Origin: Actinopolyspora erythraea
Lineage (GTDB): Bacteria > Actinomycetota > Actinomycetes > Mycobacteriales > Pseudonocardiaceae
Assembly: GCF_002263515.1 (NCBI RefSeq)
Contig: NZ_CP022752.1
Location: forward strand, 992,001 to 1,056,000
Direction of reading: 5' to 3'
Length of the DNA stretch: 64,000 nt
Positions 9,270-19,252 of the stretch are shown piece after piece. How positions within the stretch are numbered: the stretch's first letter is position 1; every line of letters begins with the position of its first letter. Position numbers and translations under genes: made by a program. A model generated the notes under the pieces. That model saw nothing but the letters and a program-made list of their open reading frames with translations, did no database searches and was not told the origin of the DNA.

Positions 9270-9430
9270 ACCGCCATCTCCCGAGCGGTCGTCGTTGCGG
9301 TGGCTCGGTCCGCTGCCCGGTTTCCCGAGGAGACGGGTTTCCCGAGGAATCGCGCAGCGGACCGGCCCGGCATCCGAGAACCCCGCCCGGAGGAGAGCTC
9401 CGGTGCGGACCGAGCGAACGGAGGGGACGA

Positions 9431-10630
9431 GTGCCCTCGCCGAGTGAACTGCTGGCCGACATCCGGCGGGTAGGCCGTGACCGCGAGCGCGGTGGCTACT
9501 CCCGCCACGTCTTCGAACGTTGCGAACTCGAACTGCGGGAGTGGTTCGTCGAACAGGCCGCCCGCCGGGGACTGGAGGTCCTGCCCGACGGCAACGGCAA
9601 CATCTGGGCCTGGTGGCCCGCTCCCGGTGACGGCGCCGTCGCGACCGGAAGCCACCTCGACTCCGTTCCGGGCGGGGGCGAGTTCGACGGGCCGTTGGGC
9701 GTGGTCAGCGCCCTCTGCGCCGTGGACCGGCTGCGTGCCGAGGGGTTTCGCCCCCGACGACCGCTGGCGCTGGTGGTCTTCGCCGAGGAGGAGGGCGGGC
9801 GCTTCGGGGTGCCCTGCCTGGGGTCCGGGCTGGCCACCGGAACGGTGGCGCCGGAGCGCGCGCTCGCGTTGCGGGACGAGTCCGGGACGAGCCTGGCCGA
9901 GGCGATGCGCGCAGCCGGGGTCGATCCGGAGCGCGCCGGACCGGACCGGACCAACCTCCCCCGCGTAGCCAGGTTCGTCGAGCTGCACGTGGAACAGGGC
10001 CGGGGCCTGGCGCACCGGCAGCGTCCACTCGGCGTCGCTTCCACGATCCTCGCCCACGGGCGCTGGCGCTTCCGCTTCACCGGACAGGGAAACCACGCCG
10101 GAGCCACCCCGCTGGACGACCGCAGGGACCCGATGCTGCCCGCCTCCCTGCTGGTGTCCGAGGCGCGCCGCACCGCGGCCCGCTACGACGACGCCAGGGC
10201 CACTGTCGGCCGCATCCGGCCGGTGCCCTCGGGGACGAACGTGATCGCGGCCTCGGTCGACCTCTGGCTGGACGCCCGCGCCCACAGCGACGCCGACACC
10301 AGGGGGATGGTCGAGGAACTCCGGCACCGCGCGGAGGCGCTGGCGGCCGAGGAGGGGTGCGCCGTGCGGCTCTCCGAGGAGTCCTACTCGGACACGGTGT
10401 CCTTCGACGGGCCGCTGCGCGACGAGCTCACCGGGATGCTGGCCGCGCCGGAACTGCCCACGGGGGCCGGACACGACGCCGGGGTGCTCGCCGCGCGAAT
10501 TCCCACCGGCATGTTGTTCGTGCGCAACCCGACCGGTGTCAGCCACGCTCCGGAGGAGCACGCCGAACCGGCCGACTGCGACGCGGGCGCCGAGGCGCTC
10601 GCCACGGTGCTGCGGCGGTGGAGCCGATGA
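9431..10630 (+). CDS. M20-family amidohydrolase in the hut operon (candidate N-formylglutamate deformylase)
   Basis: 399 residues from GTG 9431, with GAGGGGA upstream. It belongs to the allantoate amidohydrolase/N-carbamoyl amino acid hydrolase branch of M20. Metal-site motifs are visible: GSHLDSVPGGGEFDGPLGV (residues 73-91), EEEGGRF (about 120), ELHVEQG (about 184) and GVSHAPEEH near the C-terminus. The stop overlaps the ATG used here for hutF. Homologues are annotated as allantoate amidohydrolase, but nothing else for ureides is here. HutF makes N-formylglutamate and no HutG is visible, so this enzyme may hydrolyse that intermediate. The activity is inference; the fold is secure. Confidence 0.85.
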   Translation: MPSPSELLADIRRVGRDRERGGYSRHVFERCELELREWFVEQAARRGLEVLPDGNGNIWAWWPAPGDGAVATGSHLDSVPGGGEFDGPLGVVSALCAVDRLRAEGFRPRRPLALVVFAEEEGGRFGVPCLGSGLATGTVAPERALALRDESGTSLAEAMRAAGVDPERAGPDRTNLPRVARFVELHVEQGRGLAHRQRPLGVASTILAHGRWRFRFTGQGNHAGATPLDDRRDPMLPASLLVSEARRTAARYDDARATVGRIRPVPSGTNVIAASVDLWLDARAHSDADTRGMVEELRHRAEALAAEEGCAVRLSEESYSDTVSFDGPLRDELTGMLAAPELPTGAGHDAGVLAARIPTGMLFVRNPTGVSHAPEEHAEPADCDAGAEALATVLRRWSR

Positions 10631-11991
10631 CGGTGGAACCCGGTACAGGAGAGGAGCTGCCGACGCGGATGTCCTACTGGTGCGAGTGGGCGTGGTTGCC
10701 GGAAGGTCCCGTCCGTGACGTGCTGATCGAGACCGGCGGTGCGCGGATCACCGGTGTGACACCGGCGGTCGCCCCGCCGCCGGACATCCACCGGCTACGG
10801 GGGCTGACCCTGCCCGGTGCGGCCAACGTGCATTCGCACGCCTTCCACCGCGTGCTGCGCGGCAGGGGAGCGGATCAGCGGGGCACGTTCTGGACCTGGC
10901 GGAACCACATGTACCGCGTGGCCGACCGCCTGGACCCGGACAGCTACTACCGGTTGGCGCGCGGGGTCTACGCGGAGATGGTCTCGGCGGGGTTCACCGC
11001 CGTCGGTGAGTTCCACTACCTGCACCACGGGCGGGGAGGGCAGCGCTACGACGATCCCAACGCGATGAGCGCCGCGCTCGTGGCGGCCGCCCGCGACGCG
11101 GGAATCAGGCTGACGCTGCTGGACACCTGCTATCTCAGCAGCGGGTTCGGCCCCCCGGCGGAAGGGGTGCAGACCAGGTTCTCCGACGGGACCGCTGAGT
11201 CGTGGGCCGAGCGGGTGGCCGAGTTCGAAGACCAGCGCGAGGGCGTGATCACCGCCGCGGCGCTGCACTCGGTGCGCGCGGTTCCCAAAAGCGCCGTGCC
11301 GGTGGTGCGGGAGTTCGCCCGGACCAGGGGAGTGCCGCTGCACGTTCACCTGTCCGAGCAGCGGGCGGAGAACGACGCCTGCCTGGCGGTGCACGGCCGG
11401 ACCCCGACCCAGTTGCTGGAGGAGGAGGGAGTCCTGCGCACCGGCACCACCGCCGTGCACGCCACGCGGCTGGCGGCGGGCGACGTCGCCAGGCTGGGGC
11501 GCGGCGGAGCCGGGGTGTGCCTGTGCCCCACCACCGAGGCGGACCTAGCCGACGGGATAGGTCCCGCCGACGAGCTGGCGGTTGCCGGGTGTCCGTTGTC
11601 GCTGGGCAGCGACGGGCATTCGGTGATCGACCCGTTCGTCGAGGCCCGTGCCGTGGAGTCCGGGATGCGGCTGCGCAGCGAGGTGCGCGGTCACTTCTCC
11701 CCGGAGGAGCTCACGATGATGGCCACCGCCACCGGGCACCGTGCGCTGGGCTGGCCCGACGCGGGCAGCATCGAGCTCGGTGCGCGCGCGGACCTGGTCA
11801 CCCTGGACCTGGACAGCCCGCGAATGGCGGGGGTGCCGCCGCGTGCCGCCGTGACCGCCGTGACGGCGGGGGACGTGACCGATGTGGTCGTCGACGGCAG
11901 GCAGGTGGTTCGCGGGGGGCTCCACCAGGGCGTGCCGGACGTGGCCGGCACGCTGCGCGAAAGTGTCCGGGAACTGCTCGACGACTCGTGA
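10627..11991 (+). CDS. hutF: Formimidoylglutamate deiminase
   Basis: Amidohydrolase-superfamily enzyme converting N-formimino-L-glutamate to N-formyl-L-glutamate and ammonia. 454 residues if it starts at the ATG overlapping the upstream stop. An internal ATG at 10669 (MSYWCEWAWL), preceded by AGGAGAGGAG, matches the family N-terminus better and may be the real start. Metal and catalytic motifs: NVHSHAFHRVLRG (about residue 68), HVHLSEQ, and LGSDGHSVIDPF. HutF marks the two-step route through formylglutamate rather than direct release of formamide. Confidence 0.93.
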   Translation: MTVEPGTGEELPTRMSYWCEWAWLPEGPVRDVLIETGGARITGVTPAVAPPPDIHRLRGLTLPGAANVHSHAFHRVLRGRGADQRGTFWTWRNHMYRVADRLDPDSYYRLARGVYAEMVSAGFTAVGEFHYLHHGRGGQRYDDPNAMSAALVAAARDAGIRLTLLDTCYLSSGFGPPAEGVQTRFSDGTAESWAERVAEFEDQREGVITAAALHSVRAVPKSAVPVVREFARTRGVPLHVHLSEQRAENDACLAVHGRTPTQLLEEEGVLRTGTTAVHATRLAAGDVARLGRGGAGVCLCPTTEADLADGIGPADELAVAGCPLSLGSDGHSVIDPFVEARAVESGMRLRSEVRGHFSPEELTMMATATGHRALGWPDAGSIELGARADLVTLDLDSPRMAGVPPRAAVTAVTAGDVTDVVVDGRQVVRGGLHQGVPDVAGTLRESVRELLDDS

Positions 11992-12067
11992 CCGCCGGGC
12001 GGTTCCAGCGGTGCCGAGCCGCTTTCCGCGAAGCCCCCACGAACAGCACCCGGATGGTGAAAGGCCG

Positions 12068-13237
12068 ATGAACTCCACTGTTGTCACCGGAATCTCCGAA
12101 CTGACCACCAACGACGAGGAGCTGGGGACGCTGACCGGCGCGGCCCTCGTGTTCGAGGGGGAGCGCGTGGCCTGGGTCGGAGCGGCCGAGCGGGCTCCGC
12201 AGGCCGACCACCGCGTCGATCTGGGAGGGCGCGCCGTGCTGCCCGGCTGGGTCGACAGCCACACTCACCTGGTCTTCGCGGGCGACCGCACCGCCGAGTT
12301 CACCGCCAGGATGGCGGGCGAGCCCTACCGGGCGGGCGGTATCGCCGAGACGGTGCGCGCCACCCGCGCGGCCGACGACGAGCGGCTGGCCGCCAACCTG
12401 CGCGCGCACGTGGCCGAGGCCGCCGCGCAGGGAACCACTTCGCTGGAGACCAAGACCGGTTACGGCCTCACCGTCGAGGACGAGCTGCGCGCCGCGCGCA
12501 TCGCCTCGGCCGAGGCCGAGGAGGTCACCTACCTCGGTGCTCACCTCGTCCCCCCGGAGCGGGACGCCGACGACTACCTGGACCTGGTGTGCGGGCGGAT
12601 GCTCGACGCCGTCGCCCCGTACGTGTCCTGGTGCGACGTGTTCTGCGAACGCGGGGCCTTCGACGCCGAGCGGTCCCGCCGGGTGCTGCTGGCGGCACGT
12701 GAGCGGGGCCTCGGCCTGCGGGTGCACGGCAACCAGCTCGAACCGGGACCGGGTGCGGCGCTCGCGGTGGAGCTGGGGGCGGCCAGTGTGGATCACTGCA
12801 CCCACCTCACCGACCAGGACGTCGACGCGCTCGCCGGGTCGGACACCGTGGCGACCCTGCTGCCGGCCTGCGACCTGTCCACCCGCCAGCCGCTTCCACC
12901 GGCCAGGGAGCTGCTCGACGCCGGTGCCACGGTGGCGCTGGCCACCAACTGCAATCCGGGCTCGTCCTACACATCCTCGATGGCGTTCTGCGTGGCCACG
13001 GCGGTGCTGCAGCTGCGGATGACCGTCTCCGAAGCGGTTTACGCCGCTACGCGGGCGGGGGCGCGGGCGCTCGGCCGCGACCAGGGGGAGGGCGCGCTCG
13101 GGGTGCTGCGCCCGGGCGCCCGCGCCGACGTGCACGCGCTGGACGCGCCCGCCGCGTCCTGGCTCGCCTACCGCCCCGGCGTGCCGCTCACCCACCGGGT
13201 CTGGAAGGCGGGCCGCCGGGTCGACCGCTCGGCGTGA
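12068..13237 (+). CDS. hutI: Imidazolonepropionase
   Basis: Hydrolyses imidazolone-5-propionate to N-formimino-L-glutamate. 389 residues from ATG 12068. Metal-binding DSHTHLVFAG (about residues 63-72), TTSLETKTGYGL, HGNQLEPG, VDHCTHL and ATNCNPGSSYT are all hallmark HutI blocks. It is separated from hutF by 76 bases but co-directional, and it completes hutH-U-F-I. Length and motifs look intact. Confidence 0.95.
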   Translation: MNSTVVTGISELTTNDEELGTLTGAALVFEGERVAWVGAAERAPQADHRVDLGGRAVLPGWVDSHTHLVFAGDRTAEFTARMAGEPYRAGGIAETVRATRAADDERLAANLRAHVAEAAAQGTTSLETKTGYGLTVEDELRAARIASAEAEEVTYLGAHLVPPERDADDYLDLVCGRMLDAVAPYVSWCDVFCERGAFDAERSRRVLLAARERGLGLRVHGNQLEPGPGAALAVELGAASVDHCTHLTDQDVDALAGSDTVATLLPACDLSTRQPLPPARELLDAGATVALATNCNPGSSYTSSMAFCVATAVLQLRMTVSEAVYAATRAGARALGRDQGEGALGVLRPGARADVHALDAPAASWLAYRPGVPLTHRVWKAGRRVDRSA

Positions 13238-13466
13238 TCGGCTCCGCCGCCGCGAGGCCCCGAACCGGGATGTCCGAACCGGCATGCCGGGGCCGGGGTG
13301 CGTCGTCGGGCTCGCCGACGGGCCCGTGAGCTCACCGTCGAAGTCGGGTGAGATGGGGCATACTCGCGGGACACCCGTCGACGCGGAGCCGCCCGAGGAG
13401 TGGGTCCCGGACACGGCGGGGTGGCGAGCGGTCGCGAATCACGCCAGGCGCGAAAGGAACCGGAAC

Positions 13467-13931
13467 ATGGCACAGGACGACACCGAACCCGCGGAGGACT
13501 CGTCCAAGCAGCCCGTCCGGGCCGAGGTCCCGGAAGGGGAGCCCTCGTGGGGCAGGACCAGCATCGAGCCCTCGGTGGTGCAGAAGATCGCGGCGAGCGC
13601 GGCGCGGGAGGTGCCCGGTGTTCACGCGATGGGAGGCGGTGTTTCCAGGGCCTTTGGCGCGTTGCGGGAACGCGTTCCCGGCGGGGGAACCTCGACGGTC
13701 TCGGGCGTGCGGGTCGAGGTGGGTGAGAGGCAGGCCGCCGTGGACCTGGACGTCGTGGTGGAGTACGGGCTGTCCATAGTAGACGTTACCAGGGGTGTGC
13801 GGCGGCATGTGGTCGACTCCGTGGAGCGCATGACCGGTTTGGAGGTGCTGGAGGTCAACATCGACGTCGACGACGTCCGCCTGCCCTCGGAGGAGGACGA
13901 GACCGAGTCGGCCCCGTCACGGGTCGAGTGA
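13467..13931 (+). CDS. Asp23/Gls24-family envelope stress protein
   Basis: 154 residues from ATG 13467, with AAAGGAA upstream. The Asp23 core runs from TSIEPSVVQKIAASAAREVPGV (about 30-50) through VDLDVVVEYGLSIVDV to VNIDVDDVRLP. Acidic, low-complexity ends are seen on both sides. In Firmicutes such proteins bind the membrane anchor AmaP; no AmaP-like gene is beside it here. It sits alone between hutI and an aldehyde dehydrogenase. The role (envelope or alkaline stress) is by family only. Confidence 0.82.
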   Translation: MAQDDTEPAEDSSKQPVRAEVPEGEPSWGRTSIEPSVVQKIAASAAREVPGVHAMGGGVSRAFGALRERVPGGGTSTVSGVRVEVGERQAAVDLDVVVEYGLSIVDVTRGVRRHVVDSVERMTGLEVLEVNIDVDDVRLPSEEDETESAPSRVE

Positions 13932-14057
13932 CCGGACGCTCCCGGCCGGAGCGCGCACACCGTGCTGCGAACGGGCAGCGACGGTGGCGCGGAAGATGCG
14001 CGCGTCCGCGCGCCGGTGGTGTGATGCGGTGGAAGGTTTCGACGAAAGCGAGCGGCA

Positions 14058-15521
14058 ATGGCGCCTGTGCAACGACAACTGATCATCGGGGGCGAGTTCC
14101 GGGAGGCGGCCGCGGGCCGCAGCACCACCGACACCGATCCCCGAACCGGCGAGGTGTTCGCCACCGTCGCGGCGGCCTCGATCTCCGACGTCACCGATGC
14201 GGTGGACGCTGCCGCCGCATCGTTCGAGGAGTGGTCGCGCACCGGAGCGCTGCGACGCAGGGAGATCCTGCTGCGGGCCGCGGACCTGCTGGCCCAGCGC
14301 ACCGAACAGGCCGTGGAGCTGATGGCGGGCGAGGTCGGTGGCACCCGGCCGTGGGCGATGTTCAACGTCGAACTGGCGGCCGACATCCTGCGGGAGGCCG
14401 CCGCCGCCACGACCGGCCCCCGCGGCGAGGTCCTGACCTCCTCCGATCCCGACGAGTGGAGCTTCGCACTGCGGCAGCCCGCCGGGGTGGTCGCCGCGTT
14501 CGCGCCGTGGAACGCCCCGCTGATCCTCGGCACGCGCTCGTTCGCCGTCGCGCTGGCCATGGGCAACACGGTGGTGCTCAAGCCGAGCGAGCAGGCCCCG
14601 TTGACGGCGGGCCTCTGGCTGGCGGAGATCCTCCGCGAGGCGGGACTGCCGGACGGGGTGCTCAACGTGATCACCAACGACAGCGCGGACGGCGCCGAGA
14701 TCGGCAACGCCCTGATCGCCGACCGCCGGGTCCGCCGGGTCAACTTCACCGGCTCCACCGAGGTCGGCCGTTCCATCGGAATCGAGGCGGCGCGCCACCT
14801 CAAGCCCGCCGTGCTGGAACTCGGCGGCAAGAACTCGGTGCTGGTGCTCGACGACGCCGACCCGGACTACGCGGTGGACGCGGTCGCCTTCGGCGCGTTC
14901 ATGAACGCGGGCCAGATCTGCATGTCCGCCGACCGGGTGCTGGTGCCCGAGGCGATGCGTGCCGAGTTCACCGAACGGCTGGGCAAGAAGGTCGCGGAAC
15001 TGCCCTTCGGCGATCCGCGCGATCCGAACACCGTGATCGGCCCGGTGATCGACGAGGCCGCCGCGCGACGGATCGCCTCGCTGGTGGACGACGCGCTCGC
15101 GCGGGGAGCGGTGGCGCACTGCGGGGGCCAGGCGCCCGAGGGCGCGATGTACCGGCCGACGGTGCTCAGCGAGGTCACCCCGGAACACCGCATCTACTCG
15201 GAGGAGATCTTCGGGCCGGTCACCACCGTGCTCGGCTACGAGTCCGTCGAGGAGGCGATCGGGGTCGTCAACGACACGCCGTACGGCCTGACCGGCGGGG
15301 TCATCACGGCCGACACCCGCAAGGGCTGGGAGATCGCGCGGCGGGTCGAGACCGGCATCTTCCACATCAACGACCAGTCGATCGGTGACCAGCCCCAGGC
15401 GCCGTTCGGCGGGGTCAAGGACTCCGGGTTCGGGCACTTCGGTGGGCGCAGCGGTGTCGAGGCCTTCACCGACACCCGGTGGGTCACCTTCCGCGAGCGG
15501 CAGGCGCGCTACCCGTTCTGA
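14058..15521 (+). CDS. NAD(P)-dependent aldehyde dehydrogenase (vanillin/salicylaldehyde type)
   Basis: 487 residues, a normal ALDH length. Cofactor and active-site signatures are present: FAPWNAPLILGTR, FTGSTEVGR, general-base Glu in LELGGKN (about 254-260) and nucleophile Cys in NAGQICMSADR (about 290). EIFGPV and the substrate-pocket end PFGGVKDSGFGHFGG resemble aromatic aldehyde dehydrogenases. The true substrate is unknown. A strong hairpin terminator follows at 15538. Confidence 0.9.
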   Translation: MAPVQRQLIIGGEFREAAAGRSTTDTDPRTGEVFATVAAASISDVTDAVDAAAASFEEWSRTGALRRREILLRAADLLAQRTEQAVELMAGEVGGTRPWAMFNVELAADILREAAAATTGPRGEVLTSSDPDEWSFALRQPAGVVAAFAPWNAPLILGTRSFAVALAMGNTVVLKPSEQAPLTAGLWLAEILREAGLPDGVLNVITNDSADGAEIGNALIADRRVRRVNFTGSTEVGRSIGIEAARHLKPAVLELGGKNSVLVLDDADPDYAVDAVAFGAFMNAGQICMSADRVLVPEAMRAEFTERLGKKVAELPFGDPRDPNTVIGPVIDEAAARRIASLVDDALARGAVAHCGGQAPEGAMYRPTVLSEVTPEHRIYSEEIFGPVTTVLGYESVEEAIGVVNDTPYGLTGGVITADTRKGWEIARRVETGIFHINDQSIGDQPQAPFGGVKDSGFGHFGGRSGVEAFTDTRWVTFRERQARYPF

Positions 15522-15537
15522 CCGGGACTCTCCGGCT

Positions 15538-15568
15538 GCGTCGCCGGGGCATGTGCCCCCGGCGACGC
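15538..15568. terminator. GC-rich hairpin after the aldehyde dehydrogenase
   Basis: GCGTCGCCGGGGC, a 4-base loop, then GCCCCCGGCGACGC: arms of 13 pairs with one bulged C, 17 bases past the stop. There is no long T tract, which is common for high-GC actinobacteria. Confidence 0.7.
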
Positions 15569-15590
15569 CGTGCGCTCCGTCGGTGCGGTG

Positions 15591-15617
15591 CCGCCTGGTG
15601 ACGGCCAGGTGAGGCGG
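15591..15617. repeat. Intergenic palindrome
   Basis: CCGCCT and AGGCGG close a structure containing CCTGG and CCAGG in the gap between the convergent aldehyde dehydrogenase and LysR genes. This 308-bp gap (15522-15829) holds several palindromes and no gene that I can support. Confidence 0.4.
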
Positions 15618-15760
15618 AGCGGTACCCCTTCAGGGGCCTTCAGCGTGGTTTTTCCCGTCCGGAGAGCCCGGCCGGAGCGGGGCGAGTCGCCGCGGTGCGC
15701 GAGGTGGAGGCCCCGCGAGGCGGCAGGTCCCGTGGCTTGGGCCACCACTCGGGATGCCCT

Positions 15761-15785
15761 CCAACGCGGCGAGGTGCCACCTCAC
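15761..15785. repeat. Short dispersed palindromic repeat, copy 1
   Basis: 25 bases, CCAACGCGGC followed by GAGGTG-C-CACCTC-AC. The same 25-mer occurs at 62517-62541 with two differences that change one T-A pair of the hairpin into C-G, so pairing is kept. Confidence 0.6.
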
Positions 15786-15829
15786 GGGCCGGCAGCCGAG
15801 CACCCGGGCGAGTCGTCCGCGAGAACTCC

Positions 15830-16729
15830 TCAGAGCTCCTCCGAGCAGCTGAGCAGCGTGTCCAGCACCCGCCGCAGCAGCGGGTGCTCCTCCCTGCCGC
15901 GCCGCACCGCCGCGAAGACCCGCCTGGTGGGGACTCGCTCGTGCAGCGGGCGCACCGCGGCGCCGTGCTCGGCCGGGATCGCGCTGCGCGGCACCAGTGC
16001 CACCCCGGTTCCGGCGGCGACCAGGGCCACCACCGCGTGGAAGTCGTCCGAGGTGTGCGTGATGCGTGGCGCGAACCCGGCGTTGGCGAAGCAGGTCTGC
16101 GCGACCTCCCGGCAGGGGTTGCCCGGCAGCGGGGCGATCCAGTCCGACTCGCCGATGTCGGCCAGGCCCACGCTGGTTCGCCCGCAGAGCGGGTGGTGGG
16201 GTGGCAGCACCGCGTCGAACGGTTCGGTGTAGAGCGGGTACCTGGTCAGGCGGTGCTCGTCCGACTGCGCGGTCGCGCCGTACTCCATCGAGATCGCGAC
16301 GTCGGTCTCGCCGGACAGCAGCAGGAGGAGGCTGTCGTGCGCCTCGGCGTCGCGTACCAACACCGTCACCCCGGGGGCGGTGGAGCGCAGCGCGGTGATG
16401 CACGGCGCCACCACCCGGGTGATGGCGGAGGCGAACGAGGCGACCCCGACACGCCCCACCGCCCCGGTGGCGTGGGCGGCCATGCTGGCCTCGGCGCGTT
16501 CCACCTCGGCCAGCACGACCTTCGCGTGCTCCGCCAGGAGCTCACCGGCGGCGGTCAGTTCCACCCGCCTGCCCCTGCGGTTCAGCAGTGCCTGGCCCGC
16601 CTCCTGCTCCAGGGCGGTCAGCTGCTGGGAGACCGCCGAGGGGGTGAGGTACAGCGTCTCGGCCGCCGCGCGCACCGTGCCGTGGTCGGCCAGTGCGCGC
16701 AGCACGGTCAGTCGACGCGGGTCAATCAC
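15830..16729 (-). CDS. LysR-family regulator downstream of tdh-kbl
   Basis: 299 residues from GTG 16729. It has an N-terminal LysR helix-turn-helix ([22 protein letters not shown] with QQLTALE, about residues 10-40) and a periplasmic-binding-like effector domain ([35 protein letters not shown]). The start overlaps the end of kbl by 4 bases, so it is the third gene of the tdh-kbl transcript rather than a divergent regulator. It may control that operon. Effector unknown. Confidence 0.9.
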   Translation of the reverse strand: MIDPRRLTVLRALADHGTVRAAAETLYLTPSAVSQQLTALEQEAGQALLNRRGRRVELTAAGELLAEHAKVVLAEVERAEASMAAHATGAVGRVGVASFASAITRVVAPCITALRSTAPGVTVLVRDAEAHDSLLLLLSGETDVAISMEYGATAQSDEHRLTRYPLYTEPFDAVLPPHHPLCGRTSVGLADIGESDWIAPLPGNPCREVAQTCFANAGFAPRITHTSDDFHAVVALVAAGTGVALVPRSAIPAEHGAAVRPLHERVPTRRVFAAVRRGREEHPLLRRVLDTLLSCSEEL

Positions 16730-17928
16730 CCGGCCAGCTTACCGGCCCTCTCCCGGGCCCGGACGAACGCGGTGACGGCCCTCTCGACGTCTTCCGAGGT
16801 CAGCGCCGCCGACATCTGGGTCCTGATACGTGCCTTGCCGTGCGGTACCACCGGATATGAGAACCCGATGACGTAGACCCCCTCGTCGAGCAGCAGGTCG
16901 GCCATCCGGGTGGCCTCGGCCGCGTCGCCGATCATCACCGGGATGATCGGGTGCTCCCCGGGCAGCAGGTCGAAGCCCTCCGCGCTCATCCTGCTGCGGA
17001 ACAGCTCGCTGTTGGAGCGCAACCGCTCCCTGAGCTCCGGCTCCGAGCCGACGAGGTCCAGCGCGGCCAGCGCGGAGGCCACGATCGGTGGGGCCAGCGA
17101 GTTGGAGAACAGGTACGGCCGGGAGCGCTGCCGCAACAGCTCCACGATCTCCGGCCAGGCCGCCACGTAGCCACCGCTGGCGCCGCCCAGTGCCTTGCCG
17201 AGCGTGCCCGTGACGATTTCCACCCGGTCGGTGACGCCGAACAGCTCCGGGGTGCCCGCGCCGTTGGGGCCGAGGAAACCCACCGCGTGCGAGTCGTCGA
17301 CCATGACCATCGCGTCGTGGCGCTCGGCCAGTTCGCAGATCTCGTCCAGCGGAGCCAGGTAGCCGTCCATGGAGAACACGCCGTCGGTGACGATCAGCCG
17401 GTAGCGGGCGTCGGCGTGCTCGACGAGCTTGCGCTCCAGATCGGCCATGTCCCGGTTGCCGTAGCGAGCGCGCCCGGCCTTGCACAGCCGGACACCGTCG
17501 ATGATGCTCGCGTGGTTGAGCTCGTCGGAGATGATCACGTCCTGCTCGTCGAGCAGGCTCTCGAACAGCCCCGTGTTGGCGTCGAAGCACGAGCTGTACA
17601 GGATGGTGTCGCCGGTGCCCAGGAAGTCCGACAGCCGTCGTTCCAGCTCCTTGTGCGGGGCCTGGGTGCCGCAGATGAACCGCACGGAGGCCATGCCGAG
17701 CCCCCACTCGTCCAGCGCGTTCTTGGCTGCCTCCACCAGTTTCGGGTGATCCGCCAGGCCCAGGTAGTTGTTGGCGCAGAGGTTGAGCATCTCACCGGTG
17801 CCCGCTCCCGAGTCCACACCCACGCGCGCCCGCTGCGGCGTTTCGAGGACGCGTTCCCGCTTGTACAGCCCGGCCGACCGGATCTCGTCCAGCCTGCCAC
17901 GCAGTTCCTCGGCAGCTTTGCCGAACAT
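16726..17928 (-). CDS. kbl: Glycine C-acetyltransferase (2-amino-3-ketobutyrate CoA ligase)
   Basis: PLP enzyme splitting 2-amino-3-oxobutyrate with CoA into glycine and acetyl-CoA. 400 residues, matching the family. The PLP lysine is in GTLGKALGG, Lys245. [19 protein letters not shown] and [10 protein letters not shown] are alpha-oxoamine synthase hallmarks. It starts 3 bases after the tdh stop, as in enterobacterial tdh-kbl. Together they turn threonine into glycine, which can feed the GcvH system elsewhere in this window. Confidence 0.96.
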   Translation of the reverse strand: MFGKAAEELRGRLDEIRSAGLYKRERVLETPQRARVGVDSGAGTGEMLNLCANNYLGLADHPKLVEAAKNALDEWGLGMASVRFICGTQAPHKELERRLSDFLGTGDTILYSSCFDANTGLFESLLDEQDVIISDELNHASIIDGVRLCKAGRARYGNRDMADLERKLVEHADARYRLIVTDGVFSMDGYLAPLDEICELAERHDAMVMVDDSHAVGFLGPNGAGTPELFGVTDRVEIVTGTLGKALGGASGGYVAAWPEIVELLRQRSRPYLFSNSLAPPIVASALAALDLVGSEPELRERLRSNSELFRSRMSAEGFDLLPGEHPIIPVMIGDAAEATRMADLLLDEGVYVIGFSYPVVPHGKARIRTQMSAALTSEDVERAVTAFVRARERAGKLAG

Positions 17929-17931
17929 CGG

Positions 17932-18963
17932 CTACTCCACCGTCCAATCCAGGATGATCTTGCCGCACTGCCCCTGCCGGGCAGTGTCGAAGGCCTTCTG
18001 AAAGTCGCCGGGGGCGAACCGGTGAGTGATCACCGGCGTCAGGTCCAGGCCCGATTCCAGCAGCACCGACATCGAGTACCAGGTCTCGAACATCTCCCTG
18101 CCGTAGATGCCCTTGATGGTCAGCATCTTGAGCACCACGGAGCTCCAGTCGATCCCGAACCCCTCGGCGGGCAGGCCGAGCATGGCGATGCGACCGCCGT
18201 GGGCCATGTTCGCGATCATGTCACGCAGCGCGGCGGGCTGGCCGCACATCTCCATGCCGACGTCGAAGCCCTCCGTCATGTCCAGCCGTTCCTGCACGTC
18301 GGCCAGGTCGTGCTCGGCCACGTTCATGGCGAAGTCGACCCCGATCCGGCGCGCCAGCTCCAGCCGGTACTCGCTGGCGTCGGTGATCAGGATGTGCCGG
18401 GCGCCCGCGTGCCGTGCCACGCTCGCCGCCATCAGCCCGATGGGGCCCGCCCCGGTGATGAGCACGTCCTCTCCCACGACGGGGAAGCTCAGCGCGGTGT
18501 GCACGGCGTTGCCGAAGGGGTCGAAGATCGCGGCGACGTCGTGGTCGATGCTCTGGTTGTGCACCCAGCAGTTCGCCTCGGGGAGCACGGCGTACTCGGC
18601 GAACGCGCCGTCGTAGTGCACCCCCAGTCCCTTGGTGTCGGCGCACAGGTGGCGTCTGCCCGCCAGGCAGTTGCGGCACCGGCCGCACACCACGTGCCCC
18701 TCGCCGCTGACCAGGTCGCCGACCGCGACCTGCCGAACTCCCGCTCCGACCTCGACGACCTCTCCCACGAACTCGTGTCCCGCGATCAGCGGCGGGGTGA
18801 TGTTCGAGGCGGCCCACTCGTCCCAGGCGTCGATGTGCAGGTCGGTGCCGCAGATGCCGGTGCGCAGGACCTTGAGGACCACGTCCCGCGCGCCCGGTTC
18901 CGGGTCGGGGACCTCGGTCATCTCGAGTCCCGGACCGGCGGTGGGTTTCACCAGTGCTCGCAC
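17932..18963 (-). CDS. tdh: L-threonine 3-dehydrogenase
   Basis: Zinc alcohol-dehydrogenase-family enzyme oxidising threonine to 2-amino-3-oxobutyrate with NAD+. 343 residues if it starts at GTG 18963, which has GGAGGAACC upstream and puts the catalytic zinc ligand at Cys38 (GICGTDLHI), the position known for E. coli Tdh. Structural zinc cysteines lie in [15 protein letters not shown], and the NAD fold has [11 protein letters not shown] longer frame to 19110 is open but has no supporting similarity. Confidence 0.96.
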   Translation of the reverse strand: MRALVKPTAGPGLEMTEVPDPEPGARDVVLKVLRTGICGTDLHIDAWDEWAASNITPPLIAGHEFVGEVVEVGAGVRQVAVGDLVSGEGHVVCGRCRNCLAGRRHLCADTKGLGVHYDGAFAEYAVLPEANCWVHNQSIDHDVAAIFDPFGNAVHTALSFPVVGEDVLITGAGPIGLMAASVARHAGARHILITDASEYRLELARRIGVDFAMNVAEHDLADVQERLDMTEGFDVGMEMCGQPAALRDMIANMAHGGRIAMLGLPAEGFGIDWSSVVLKMLTIKGIYGREMFETWYSMSVLLESGLDLTPVITHRFAPGDFQKAFDTARQGQCGKIILDWTVE

Positions 18964-19252
18964 GGTTCCTCCAATTCCGTTGGCGATCCGGCGGGGGCTG
19001 TTGGCCCGTGGGACGCCGCGGTCCGCGCCGACGCGCCGGTGGACGCGTCGGGATCGCCGAACGGGATTGTCTACCCGTGCCCGGCGGTGGTCCAGCGGGA
19101 CTTTCCGCACAGGCTGATAAGCCGTGCTGCACAGCGCGGACCACCCGGGCGATCTCGTCTCTTCGGGGGAGCCGATGGACGTCGGATTCTCCGGGAGCGA
19201 GAGTCGGCGGGTGCCGCCCGAGCCTTCCGCGCGGTGGCGCGGAGAGTCTCGC

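Noticed and set aside
9320..9355. Short direct repeat GGTTTCCCGAGGA between hutU and the M20 gene
   Set aside because: Only two copies about 17 bases apart, easily explained by local slippage; no function suggested.
10357..10626. N-terminal extension of hutF to 10357
   Set aside because: The extra residues are Arg/Ala-rich translation of the M20 gene in another frame, with no homology to HutF.
18964..19110. Longer start of tdh at 19110
   Set aside because: The added residues are Arg/Pro-rich with no similarity to Tdh, and GTG 18963 has a good ribosome site and places Cys38 correctly.
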